NCBI GenBank assembly: GCA_026261815.1
Contig: JAMPIT010000493.1
Coordinates: 6,713,501-6,777,500 of the forward strand
Direction of reading: 5' to 3'
Source: Monarcha castaneiventris obscurior
Taxonomy: Eukaryota; Chordata; Aves; Passeriformes; Monarchidae
Length of the DNA stretch: 64,000 nt
A model generated the notes under the pieces. The model saw nothing but the letters and a program-made list of their open reading frames with translations. It was not told the origin of the DNA and ran no database searches. Made by a program: the position numbers and the translations under genes. How positions within the stretch are numbered: position 1 is the stretch's first letter; every line of letters starts with the position of its first letter. Below, piece after piece: positions 1 to 11,572 of this stretch.

Positions 1-83
1 AGCTGGGCCCTCTCTCTGCACCGGGTCTGCCACTGGATCACAGCCTCCTCCAGGCACCCACCCGCTCTGGCACGGGCACCTCC

Positions 84-168
84 CCCAGGGGCTGCGGGTG
101 GATCTCTGCGGGCCCAGGGGCTGCGGGTGGATCTCTGCGGGCCCAGGGGCTGCGGGTGGATCTCTGCA
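84..168. repeat. 29-bp minisatellite, three copies
   Basis: A GC-rich unit beginning aggggctgcgggtgg recurs at 87, 116 and 145, an exact 29-bp period. The last copy is slightly shortened. The minus-strand frame through it (RRDPPAAPGP-like) is a by-product and not a gene. Confidence 0.9.
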
Positions 169-261
169 TCCCCCGTGGACCTATGGGCTGTGTCATACAT
201 AAAACAAAAGGTTTGGCTTTTGCATTCATGGAATGATAAGTAATCAATTTTAAATATGAAT

Positions 262-1043
262 GTTGTTAAGAGTTAATTAAGTAAATTGATTAAGAGAGTT
301 TTAGTACATGTTTCTTAACGTGTGTTAAGTAATATTTCTAAGTTCCAAGCAAAGTTCCAGAGTTTAAATTACATTGAAAAATCCCATGATATGTTCTGAA
401 ATCATCTCCAAGTTTAGCTGTGTTCCAGAGGGAAAGAGAACCCCCACCCATGGCTAAAGTGCTATGTTCAGAAAAGCCCCGTAACCTGTCACCAAGCTCC
501 ATGGTACCATGAATTTTAAAGAGAAAGTTCCCTCCAAAAATTCAGATGACACCACCCAGAGACTTGCACCCCCAGTAACCAGCGAGCCATTGGCCGAAAA
601 GCCTCACATCCATCTCCTGAACCAGGCCCAATGAACTGAACTTTAAAAGAACTCCAGCGATCATCTCCTACTTTGGAGGCAGGACAGTGGGTGGTGATGA
701 GAGGAGCCCAGAGGGGTATAAACACAGAAACGCAAGGGGCACAGTCGCTCTTTTTGCCTCCCTGGTTGTTGCACTTTTGCCTCTGCAACACCTTGCTCGG
801 GATTAGCCTAGGCAGAGCCCGGTGCTGGGGATCCTAGGCCTGCCTGTTAAACTGTTTCTGCTTGGGGCTAGCTCAAGCAAAGACCCAGCACTGTGGGTCT
901 TTGTTTTGGGTTTATAGCCTTTTTGGCTGTGTCTCCAATTGCTGCAGATCTGGGTGAGGGTTTTTTTTATTAGAGAATTTGGCCGTTGATGTTTAATAAA
1001 TCAGTTTTTAAACTCTAAAAGGAGTGTGGCCTCATTTCTGACA
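262..1043 (+). mobile_element. Probable endogenous retrovirus LTR (plus orientation)
   Basis: The stretch has the order expected of an LTR. An AT-rich U3-like part starts near a TG at about 262, a TATA box (gtataaac) lies at 716-722, an AATAAA signal lies at 995-1000 and a short U5-like tail ends ...TTTCTGACA. No coding frame is present. I could not find a target-site duplication or matching terminal inverted repeats, so both ends are approximate. A 3' UTR fragment or another promoter-polyA unit is an alternative. Confidence 0.5.
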
Positions 1044-2149
1044 GGCTGCAGGGGCACAGCTGCTTCACCATGGTCTCACCACGGCCTGCAGAGGAATCTC
1101 GGCTCTGGCACCTGGAGCACCTCCTCCCCCTCCTTCTTCACTGACCTTGGTGTCTCCATGTTATTGTCCCTCATACGTTCTCACCTCCTCCTCTTCTCTG
1201 GCTAGGAAAAAACCTGTGCCCACTTGTCGCCCTGGATCTTCTACTGTTCTGTGTTTTTTACTTCTGTAGTAGAATTTCTCATGAATTTTCTATAAACATA
1301 GCTCTTGTTTTCCTAACCGGCCTAGATTGTTTTCTGAACTTCTGGATCGTTTTTCATTCCTTTCTCTAAGGTGGAGAAAGATGATTGACTGTGTTCCTCT
1401 CCTATAGAATGGCAGAGGTGTTAACCTCATCTACCAATGTATGGTTGTTTAAGAGAGATATAAAAAGCAGAGAATAAAGGTAGGCAGAGTCTTCGCTCTG
1501 CTCGGTGATCCTGACCTGCAGCTTGACTCTGCGTATTTCTTTCGTGTCTGACACTGCAACCCACTTTGTTTTGATTTTCTTCCTAAATATGTCATCACAG
1601 AGGCATTACCAACCTCTCTCATTGGCCCAGGTTTGGCCAGCAGCATGTCCATCAGGGATTGGCTCTGCTGGACATGGTGGAAGCTTCTAGCAGCTTCTCA
1701 CAGAAGCCACCTCTGCCCCCACTGCCGAAAACCAGGCCATGCAAAACCAACACATGACCTAAGGACAAGAAGCTAAAAGGGAATTTGGGATTTCCTTTCT
1801 GAAGAAAAGCCGTTATCAAGACCTCCATCCCTAAGAAACTCCTCTTTAGAAATCAGCTGTGGCATGGTCTGACACATGGGCTGGAGGACATCATTCACTA
1901 TCACCTGGTGTGTGCTTTTTGGAGACCAATTAGCCTTTCCCAGTAAAACGTACTTTTCCTCCCTGATTAGATAGGTACCGTGGCTTCTCCCCGCTGGGGG
2001 CTGGGCTCTGGAGCTGCAGAGGCACATGTAACCATCAGCGAGCTGCCGGGCAGTGCCTGTCACCGCTCTGGCCACCGAGCCTCGGCTCTGCGCTGGGCAC
2101 GGTGCTGGCTGCTGCCCACAGACACTGGCTGCCTCTGACCCCCACAGTC
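1044..2149. other. Unassigned sequence between LTRs
   Basis: I recognise no gene here. A minus-strand frame of about 100 codons (1773-2075) has no motif I know. Because LTRs lie on both sides, part of this could be degraded retroviral interior, but no gag, pol or env signature is visible. Confidence 0.4.
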
Positions 2150-2480
2150 CCGGGGGTAAAGGAGGCCAGAGAGAGTTTCTGTATAAAAAACCCGCAGGTT
2201 TATTCCACAGATGAAAGGGGGTAGAACTACAGACAGAACGACATAACTAACTGGTAACTCTTAACTGATAACCCCCGAATCAGGCTCACGCAGCAGATTT
2301 TGTACTGGCATAAGTTGGGGAGGAGCAAAGGGGTAATAACCAATGAGATCCCAATATAACAATATGTGACAGGCGTGACAATAAATCACTACAGAACATA
2401 GGAGGGAATATGACACAGCAACCAATAAGAAAGTAACCTGGGGAGAATTTTCTAGATAGAAAGCAACAGCTCATTCTGCA
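2150..2480 (-). mobile_element. Possible LTR fragment (minus orientation)
   Basis: Read on the minus strand, the block has two CCAAT-type (ATTGG) boxes followed by an AATAAA signal (complement of 2199-2204), which resembles U3-R-U5 order. No clear TATA box, terminal repeat or target duplication was found. It could instead be unrelated sequence with chance signals. Confidence 0.35.
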
Positions 2481-2654
2481 GTGCCACCCCCGGACGTCCC
2501 CTCGGACTCCGATCCCTTGCCTATTGGAGGGCGAGGAGCTGATGGACATTTGCTTGCCAAAGCCCACGAGTGGGCTGAGGCACTGCAGCAAGGTACTAAA
2601 AGCAATACCCTGTAATACACTGATGCTGATGCTATAGTATCGGCTTTCTGCAAA

Positions 2655-3322
2655 TGTTAAAATGAGTGATGTTAAAGTAGCTTTTGTAATAGATATTATA
2701 ATAGTGGCTTTCTACAAATAGATGCTATATGTAAGAGTAGCTTTGTTACAAATAGATGCTATATGTATAATGTAGCTTTGCTGTGAAGATGTTGTTTTTA
2801 AACAATAACTAATGCCTTTATTTCTGTCATTTAACCTAAAACTTAGATATAACAGTGAAATAGCTATACTTGTGAGCTGTCTGCTTGGTTGGATAACATC
2901 CAACCAACATGTGTTGAGGACCCCTGCTACTGACATGCCAACTATCAGCAACTACTGTCTGCAGAAACCATGGACCAAAGCCACTCTGAGGGTGATAATA
3001 AAAACTGACTAAAACCGCAGCCAAGAAATGCGCATGCTCTATAAAGGCAGACCCAAGGAGGAGCCATGCTAAACAGTTCCTGGAACATGTAAACTAGTTT
3101 GGGGAAAAGTTTGAATAAGTATAAAAGTTTGAATATGCATAATTGTTTATGAATATGTAATAGGCAGATGTGTATGTAAAGGGGGTCTCTGAAGTAGCAG
3201 TTGTGCTCTTGGCTGAGCGCCAAAGCACCCAGTGCTGTGAATTTTGCTTTATTATCTTTGTCCCTTATTGTCCTTTATTAAACTTTTCAATCCTAACAGG
3301 AGAGTGAACCTTGTTTTTCACA
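2655..3322 (+). mobile_element. Probable endogenous retrovirus LTR (plus orientation)
   Basis: It begins TGTTAAAA and ends TTTTCACA, an imperfect inverted pair (TGTtAAAA against TGTgAAAA). Inside are a TATA box (ctataaagg, 3039-3047), a second TATA-like tataaaag at 3120-3127 and an ATTAAA polyadenylation signal at 3277-3282. The U3 part carries short related repeats around 'agatgctatatgta' (2710-2770). I could not see a flanking target duplication, so it may belong to a larger rearranged provirus rather than being a clean solo LTR. Confidence 0.6.
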
Positions 3323-5554
3323 TACACAAAGTGTCAGGACCTGAGCTGATCTCAGTTGATGCACAGCTCCTCTTGCAGCAACCATCTCCCTGGAAGGCTT
3401 CACTCAACTGCAAAAGGAAATTGCCTCAAGTGAAGGAAAGTGGAGCCAATGAAGCAGACAGCATATGAACTCTTTTTTTTTTTTTCCCCGTTTTCACAAC
3501 TGGGCACCATGGACTGACAGTGTGGATTTATAGCAGGGTTTACATCTTTGCTCCTTCTCAGCAGCTGCTGCACAAAATAAACCATCACCCAAACCAAAAA
3601 ATCACTGAGTCAAGAGCCTGAGAGAGAAGAAGTGCAGGATCTTCTTAATGAAACAAATAATTGCTAATTAAATATCCAAAAGGAGAATGTTCTTTTCATC
3701 TTCTCACTAAGATGTGCCACTCCCTCCTTTTTGTATTCATGAATGCATTCATTCAATAGCATGGATAAAAGTAGGGTGACAGGGTTAGGCTGGCAGTAAG
3801 GTGCCACCAGCACCAGCATGGAAGTGACAAGTGCAGCGAATTTGGTGGCTCTGGCTCCCTGGTTCACATGGGAGGGGAAGGAAGAGCAGGAATTTGAAGA
3901 TGGCTGTTGTCTTGGATGTGCTGAAGTCACTGCTGACTTTAGGCCAGGGAAGAATGATCTGATCTACTGTCTTCCCTCGTTGTCTTGGCTCCCACTCATA
4001 AAGGCACTTAAAAAGCTGTCTAGCTTCAAGTATGTGCTTAAGTGCTGAATTAGTGAATTAGCATATTTACTTGTCTGCAATCTCTTCAAAAGCCAATTGG
4101 AAGCCCTGGGATTTTGATAAATGCCTTCGATGTCCCCTGGGACAGATCACAGGTCCCAGGTTACCCTCCCTGATCACAGCTCCGTGGCTGTGGCAGTCCT
4201 GCCCTGAGGAGCTGCTGCATGAGAAGAAGCTGAGCTTGGCTGCTCCTCTCTGGTCATCTCTAAGCGATACTGAGGTAATTTTTGGGATCGGTTTTCTCCT
4301 GTCACTTGCCACACTCAGTGCCATTTGGAAACGTCTGGTTTCATGAAGCGGAGCTCGCTGTGTCCCTCCAGAAATGAATTGATATTCTTATGCTTGGAGT
4401 CTGCTTTTCCTGCTAACTGAGGCTCTGAAATGCAGTGATGCTTTTCCTTTGATTTAATTAGGGGAAACTGTTTCCAAGGAATCATTCATATAGCTCACAT
4501 CAAAGACTCCCCAAGCAGTGATGCACCCCAAGATGCAGCGGATGTGACTCAGGGTGACTCACGGGCTGTGTCCAGCTGCCAAATGAATCATCACTTGCAG
4601 CAACCTCACCACAGTCCTGAGACCTGTGGTACCCTATCCATGCCATGTGCAAGGAGATGAGCCCCACATGTCCCCTTGCACCTCAGACCACAGCAGCAGC
4701 CCATCCCCAGCACTGTCCCCTGTGGGACCTCCAGCTCTGCACCATCAAACTCCCCAACAGGGAACTTAAAATCCTGCCCTGCTGACATCTTTAGTTTGTA
4801 CATGGATGCTTATAACAAATAAGAGCTGAGTTTCTGATGAATATCAAGCCTGGGCACAGAAGACCTCAAGTCTTTTCAGCTCATTAAAAGTCAGAGAAGC
4901 CAATTCCAAAGGAACCTGAAGCCAAATGAAGTGTTGAAACAAGCCATTTCTTTTATAACTTCTATGGGAGCAACATCCTTGCTGCTGCAGCCCCAGGTGA
5001 GGATCACAGCCCTGGCCCGTGTGCCCCTTCCCCTCTCACTTTTGCCAAACTACAGCAAATAATGGATTTTTTCCCCTTCTGTGGAAAGTCTAAGCTGAAT
5101 TCTTGATGATTCTTGTAAAATCTAGAAGCTGAACAAGCCTGACTTCCCCACTCACACTGCCGTGTAATTTGCAGCTCTACAGGCGCAGGGGAGGACCATG
5201 ACGATCTCTTTTTCTGGATGGGACAGGGAAGGAGCCCCAGGGAAAGTTCTGGTGGGTCAGCTTAGCTCTGGGCTGTGATTTATAACTGTAAATACAACAG
5301 ATCCTCTCCAACTGCCCTGGTGGTGCTCAGGAACCAGAGTCCAGCTCACAGAGCAGGCTCAGGTCACTCGGGTTTAATGACAACTGACTTGGGAAGGTGA
5401 GGAAAGGCAGATAAATTGCTGCTCTTCATGCAGGCTAAATCCCTGCAGGCTGCAGCTCTACAGCGGCCAGTTGGGATGGAGTAATGGACAGTGCCCTGTC
5501 CTGGTGACCTGACTCCTAAGATGAGGCTTAAACTGCAAATGGAAGGGCTCATCC
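3323..5554. other. Intergenic, nothing recognised
   Basis: There are short open frames on both strands but no family motif, no start and splice context suggesting an exon, and no repeat that I can name. A T run lies at 3474-3486. Confidence 0.5.
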
Positions 5555-5992
5555 TGATGCCTTCTCCAGCCACCTAGAAACAGAGACTAGACAACAGTAA
5601 GGGAATAAAGATAGGTGTTTATTTGAAGGGCCTTCAAGGTACACCCTGGGGAGCCAGAGGCTGCCTCCAAAAATGGACCCCAAGATGGACCCCAGGTCAC
5701 GAGTTCTTCACACCTTTATAGGTTTGGTTCATTTGCATTTCAGGGTTAATTCTCCAATTAAAGCCCCAGTTCAATGATGTAATTCCCCTCAGCTTGCTCC
5801 CCCCTTAGAGGCTTTGGGTTACACATTTTGGGCCTAGAAGAGCCTGGCTGTCCTTGAAGGCAAAGCCTGGAGAAGCTTTGTTATGTCTATCTTGCACGAG
5901 AGAGCAGAAATTACAGGCTACAAGAAACTTCAGAGTTACACTCTAAGCAGTACAGAAATTGTAAAATATAAAAGTTAAAACCTAAGGCATCA
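5555..5992 (-). mobile_element. Solo LTR of an endogenous retrovirus
   Basis: On the minus strand it starts TGATGCCTT and ends AAGGCATCA, a perfect 9-bp terminal inverted repeat. The bases just outside are ATCC on both sides (5551-5554 and 5993-5996), a 4-bp target-site duplication. A TATA box (complement of 5715-5720) and AATAAA (complement of 5618-5623) lie in the correct order. The length is 438 bp. Since the duplication flanks a single LTR, this is a recombination-derived solo LTR. A 4-bp duplication is typical of gammaretrovirus-like (class I) elements, though class assignment from that alone is weak. Confidence 0.85.
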
Positions 5993-8900
5993 ATCCCTCT
6001 CCTCCCCATCCTAGAAACATTGCTGGGACCAACAGCCACAGCAGCTCCATCCTGGCAGTTTCAGCACCTCCACTTGAAAAGAGGAGGCAAGATTGAAATT
6101 TTATTTTTGATTGACTGAAAACATAACTCAAAAATCCAAATTTTTTTTCCACATTTTTGAGGTTTCAGTTTTTCCTTTTTTTTTTTTGCTTTTTTTTTTT
6201 AGTTTATTTCTCGTTTGGAGGAAATGCTGAAACTATTTCCACTTCTGTTCTAAGATGGGGCACCAGCTTAATTTTGAGAATGTTAGAAGAGGACATTGAA
6301 GTTATTTTTAGAGGAAAACCTAAAAATCTAAACAAGAGCTTCAGCAAAACACAACACAGGCTCAGAAAACATCCTGATGTCTACAAATCTGTACTTTTCA
6401 CTGGAAAAAGATGCATGAGAAACTTTGCTGGTGTTTACAGAGAGCTGATGGGAAGAGACTGATTGCTGCTACCCCACAAGAGCCTATTCCTGTCCCATCC
6501 CCTCCCAACCATCCCCTCCAAACTGGGAACACCCAGATCTCCTCACGCACAGCTCTGCTGGTGCAAATGGCAGCACCAGAATCAAAGGGATGAGTTAGAG
6601 GATCAGCAAGGAGCTCAAATTGCCCACAGTCTCACCAGCTGCCTCTCTGAGGACAACGCTGGCTCACAGCAGAGCACATCCTTGAAAGCACTGCTGGAAG
6701 CAGCCAGCAGAAGCAAAGCCATCCTGTCTTTGGTGAATTCCATGTCCAAAACAACTGGGTGCGTTATTTAGCTTAAATGATATGTTAAATATTCTGGGTT
6801 GTTTTCATATCCAGCAAGGCAGACTAGGTAAGTCAGAGCTAGGGTATTCACAAATCAGTCCATTGGAATAAATAGCTCTTCCCAGAGCGTTTTCCAAATT
6901 GCATCAGAACACAGGGAGACCCTGGGCTGGGGCTCTTCATGCTGCTGCAGTTGAGTGCTTCCCTCTGTAGCTGTGTTCCCCACAGGAGACAGTGGGGATA
7001 AACACTGCCACTGAAATATCCTTGCACACATACATGGCATTGTGAGTGCCTGGCAGCCTGTAGGGATGTCCCAAGGAGAGGGATAATGGGCACACTGATA
7101 AAAACCCAGTAAGAAGGGCAAAATCTCAAGACATTTCTCGCTCACTGCAGCCCTGCAGATCAATCACTGTTTTTACAAGGCATTATTGAATTCTTTCCAG
7201 GCTGACCATCCAGCCCCTCCACAGCCATAGAGCACACTGGCACAGGGTCGTCCAGACAGGATATCCTCCAGGGAACAGCCTCTGCACAGCACAGAACAAT
7301 AGAGCCGTGTCTTTGGAACTGTGGATACACAACGTGCCCAGCCTCTTCTCCCCCAGCCCTCAGCTATCTGCTCTCAGCACAGCACCATGGTATCAGATCT
7401 ACATCAGCATCTATTTCCTGCTGTTTGTGAGAGAGTCCCAGCAGTGCTGCAGGGAGCACAGCAGGCTCTGTCCTGCACCTCTGCCCACCCTGTGGATGCT
7501 GCTGGTTTTGAGAGCTCAGGTATCTCCACGTTTGCTGTCTGAGCTCCCAGTGCTCAATGGCACAGCAAACCCACCAGCCAGTCCTACCCATGGCAATGGC
7601 TACAGGACCTTCTGCAGCTCCACTTCCATAGGTTCCCATCCCTGTTTTGGGATCAAGCACAGAACATCATGTACATAACATCATACCAAAGTCTCACATG
7701 AGGGCTTTAAATAAACCTGAGGACTGAAGCATCTTCCAGTCACCTTGTGCATCAGGTGGAGAACATTTCCAGTGGTCCAGGTTGGCTGTAAAACACCCAG
7801 CCAGTTGCTTACAGTCTCCTTGCTCCTGGCAGCCAGTTGCTGCCAGCTCAGCTGCCAGGCCCTATTCTGCTCTCAATTATATAAATTTGGCACATTAGGA
7901 ACAACTTCACTTTCACAGCATAACCTGATTTAATGGAGAGCAGTATCTGGTGTGCTTTCTAGGTTCATGCTGTGTAATAGGGAACAGATTTGAACCTCTG
8001 ACTCATTAGCAAGGAAACATATATTGAAATTAAGCTCCCAATACGTAAACATCTCTTGAGCACAATTTTTTCTTGCCCCGGTTGTGGAAACAGCGTGACT
8101 TAGCACTGAATTGCAGCCTGATACCCACTGCATGCAAAGGGCAACTTCTGTAGCGCTGAAAATTTTGTCTTCTACTTGACAGTGAAAACAGAGAAAGTCT
8201 CTTTAAAAGCCATTTCAGACTTAATGCAAAGCCCTGAGATCCTTCCCCTGCAAGCACAAACACCCTGATGGGCCCAAAGGGATGGCACAGCACTAGCTCC
8301 AAGAGCCCCAGGGATATTTCTTGTGGTACATCATATCTAGTTCCTCCCTAGTAACTCCACTGAAGCTGGGTTTGATTTGTTTATGTATTCATCAGAATGG
8401 ACACTGTTTATACAGGGTTTTGGAAAGAAAACCTTTCACAGAGGGGTTTGCTACCATGGGTTGGCCATGTGTGGGGCCAGGTGGCTCCTTGCTGGCTGCC
8501 AGTGTCCCCTGGCATGCCCTGCCCTGCAGCACCCACATCTTTCACAAGCACCTGAAGACAAAGAGCAGAGAAAAAAGCTCCTTTTCTCCCACAGGCAAAG
8601 CAATCCCACATTGCCAGCACAAGCAGAAGGTGCTGCTAGGAATGCCCAGGGAGGGGCACTGAGCCTGGATTTCAGCAACACAGCACTAACTGGCCCACGA
8701 TCACTTATATCACAAGACCTGGCCATTGCTGAGGACTTTGATCCTTTTCGGGATCTTTGTCATCTTGAACCATCCCTCAATTTCCCAGCCTCTGCAGCAG
8801 ACAGTGTACAGCATTATGTCAATGTGTGAGCACAGAATGGAGTTAAAGCCCTGTGACTGAGGAACATCTCTCAAAAGACTTAAAAGAGGCTCAGGCAATT

Positions 8901-11216
8901 TTTTTAGCACTTGTTCTTGTTTGAGCCCCAGCAGTGACTGTGTCTCAGGTGTTCCCAACTGTTTCTCCATTCCCTTGGCACCCCAAGGTGTAGCAGCCAG
9001 ATCCACTCTCCCCACAGCCCTTGCAGAAACTCAGTTTCTGCTACTCTTTGCGTGAAATCTTTTAGAAAATGTCTGTGTTTTGAAAACTATTCTTCCCCCA
9101 CAAACTAATTTCTTTCCATGTGCTGAGTACCCAGGGTGCCGTCTGCACTGTAAATCACAAATAAGAAGCAGGTCACAAAAAGAATGTTAAAACCCCATAA
9201 ATAATCCCTGGTGACCGACTCCATGACAAACAGACTCCCAGCCTGTGGTGCTGGGCGCATTTCATGGCAAGAAGAGCATTTTGCTTCATTCCAAGCTGGA
9301 AACAGCCATTCCAACATTTGCTTTCTTTGCTGGGTACTTGCCTTTCATTCTGCATCCCTGAGCCAGTGCAGGATTTGCAAACATTTCATAATTCCAAGAA
9401 CAAGCACATTAAAGCCTCAGAGCAAGGGGAAAGCCCTTTTCCTGCCAACGAGGCACATTATTGTCAATGCCCCATTGTTGTGCTCACACTCACCACCCCT
9501 TAAAGCAATTAATGGATAAATCAGGGATTTTTCTGTGGCATTTCTGTGGGTGGAGTTTATTCCCATCCTTATCTGAGCAGAGGATCTTTCCCACCAGTAA
9601 CCTGGTGCCAGGGTGTCCCACAGCGTGTGACGCCGGCGGGTGCTGCAGAACAAACAAACTCGATTAGGGGAGGATATTTACAATTGCTGACCAAACTCTC
9701 AATTTCCTTGGTAAGCTCCTCCAGACAATGTGCTCCGGCCCCCAATTGTACTGTCAGAAATTCATATGGGCCCAAGAATGAGAAAATATTGTGTTTAGAT
9801 TTGTGATAGGCAAAGCAAAACAAGGGAGCGATGTTTTTGGAGGCTTCTCCCCCAACCGTGTGTGTTTGTTTATTTTTACAGCCATGGGATGAGTGCAGAG
9901 CCTCCACTTGCCCACTGTCCTGCTTCTATCCAGAGCCAGCCATCAGTGCTGGCAGCAGCAGGAAAAAATTCCCTGGGAGAACAGAGCTGCACCTTGTGCA
10001 TGAGGCTTGTTGTGGTCCCAAACTCCCAGTGCCTTCACTGGGCTCATTAAAACAGCTTTTCCCAGATCTGCCAGGATTCAAACAGGAGACTGTGGTGCCA
10101 ACGTGTGGGCATTTGCAATGGAGGATAAAAGAAGCCTTCACCACTTATCACAGCTGTAATTTCCTGTACTTTCAAGTGCCCTGCATGCTGCAGCTCCCAT
10201 CCCCATCCCACACAGCACTTACAAGCTGAGATAAAATACCCCCCCCGACCCCCTTCCCATTTGCAGGGCATTTTCCCCCCTCTGGGAAGCCAGACTTTGC
10301 TCCCTTTTAGCCCTGGTTTGTGTCAGCATCCGAACCCCCTTGCAGGACATGCTCACCTCAGGCTGCTCTCAGGCATCAAACTCCTAAATCCCCTGAACTG
10401 AGAAGTCCCTCCTGAATTTGAGCTGCCCTGGGACAAGCAAAGTGTCCCTCCCAGAGAAGGTCTGGTGCCATCCCACAGAGCCTGGCCCTGAGCTGCTGCT
10501 GGAACACAACCTTACAGAGGATGATGCATCCCTGGTTTATTCCTGTGCTAGAGCAAACTTGCTGGGGCCATGCCACAGGATGGTAAAAGGTGTCACATTA
10601 GGGGCAGTGTCTTTGGGGTTTTTGACACAGAGGAGCTCATGTTCAGCCCTTATTTTTGCCCCAAGCAAAAATCAACTTCCTAAACTCAGACTGACAATAG
10701 AGCTTAACTCCATGTGGGCTGATAGTTTAATGTTTGAACCAATTCTGTTTCTTATTACATCAAGAGCAAATCTTGAGTGATGGCACTGCAAGTAGTGTTT
10801 TCCATATTTTCACCAGTTTAATGAAAACCAGAATTTGGCTCTACATCTTAAGAGATAACACTCTCTGTAGTCATGGCCAATATATTAATGTCTTCCAGCA
10901 TTGTGTGTCTTCCTCCAAAACCCTTGTAAGCCTTGCTTTGTAGGTTATCCAGGGATCAAGGTCTGAAAATCCATAAAATTTACTGGCTGTGCAAGATTTG
11001 CATTTAATTTAGCATGGCTTTTCTTATCGCTAGGCAGTCTTTGTCGCAGGGGGTAGATGCTTGGTTAGGCACCAGAAGCCAGGACCTTCCTAGAGAGAGT
11101 GTTCAGCAAAGAACAGCTCTTTTGGGGCCAAGGCAGCCTCCCTGGACAGCGGTGATCTCAGCAAGTGTAGTGTTTTCTCAGCTACAAGTGACTCCAGCTC
11201 TTGTGAATCAGCTCTT
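5993..11216. other. Intergenic, no gene recognised
   Basis: T-rich tracts lie at 6139-6200. Several frames of 90-150 codons exist on both strands (for example 8377-8829 plus, 9569-9907 minus, 9831-10229 plus), but none matches a family I know and they overlap one another on opposite strands. I see no tRNA, CR1 or LTR signature. Confidence 0.5.
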
Positions 11217-11572
11217 TGTGAGATCACCCGAGGCAAACTCGGGGACAGAGAGACAGGAGCCGTGTGTGGCAGTGCCACAGAGGAGCTTTATTGTCCAGCA
11301 GCCCCTGTGAAGGGGTGACCAGGAACATTGGATCCCTGAGTTTCAGAGCAGACCCAGGGCCTTTTTATGGGAAAAGCAGTGGGTGGGGTAGAACCAAATT
11401 TACCAACAGGATACAAGGTATTACCATACAGAAACAAGGCATGCTCGGGTGGTTCAGTCTCTCACCGTAACCTAGAGAGAAGTTTCTTATCTCTTAGTCC
11501 TTTTGCCCCCCAGCTTCTTTCCTCCAAAGGAGGGCAGAGGACTCCTGAGCCAAAGGCTCACAGCCCTCCACA
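11217..11572 (-). mobile_element. Endogenous retrovirus LTR (minus orientation)
   Basis: On the minus strand it reads TGTGGAGGG ... GATCTCACA, with TG/CA ends. It contains CATAAAAAG as a TATA box (complement of about 11361-11369), AATAAA (complement of 11287-11292) about 75 bases later, and a C/T-rich U5. The flanks are gctctt (11211-11216) and agtctt (11573-11578), a 4-of-6 match that may be a decayed 6-bp duplication of the alpharetrovirus/ERVK kind. The length is 356 bp. Whether it is solo or attached to degraded interior at 11573-11830 is unclear. Confidence 0.72.
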
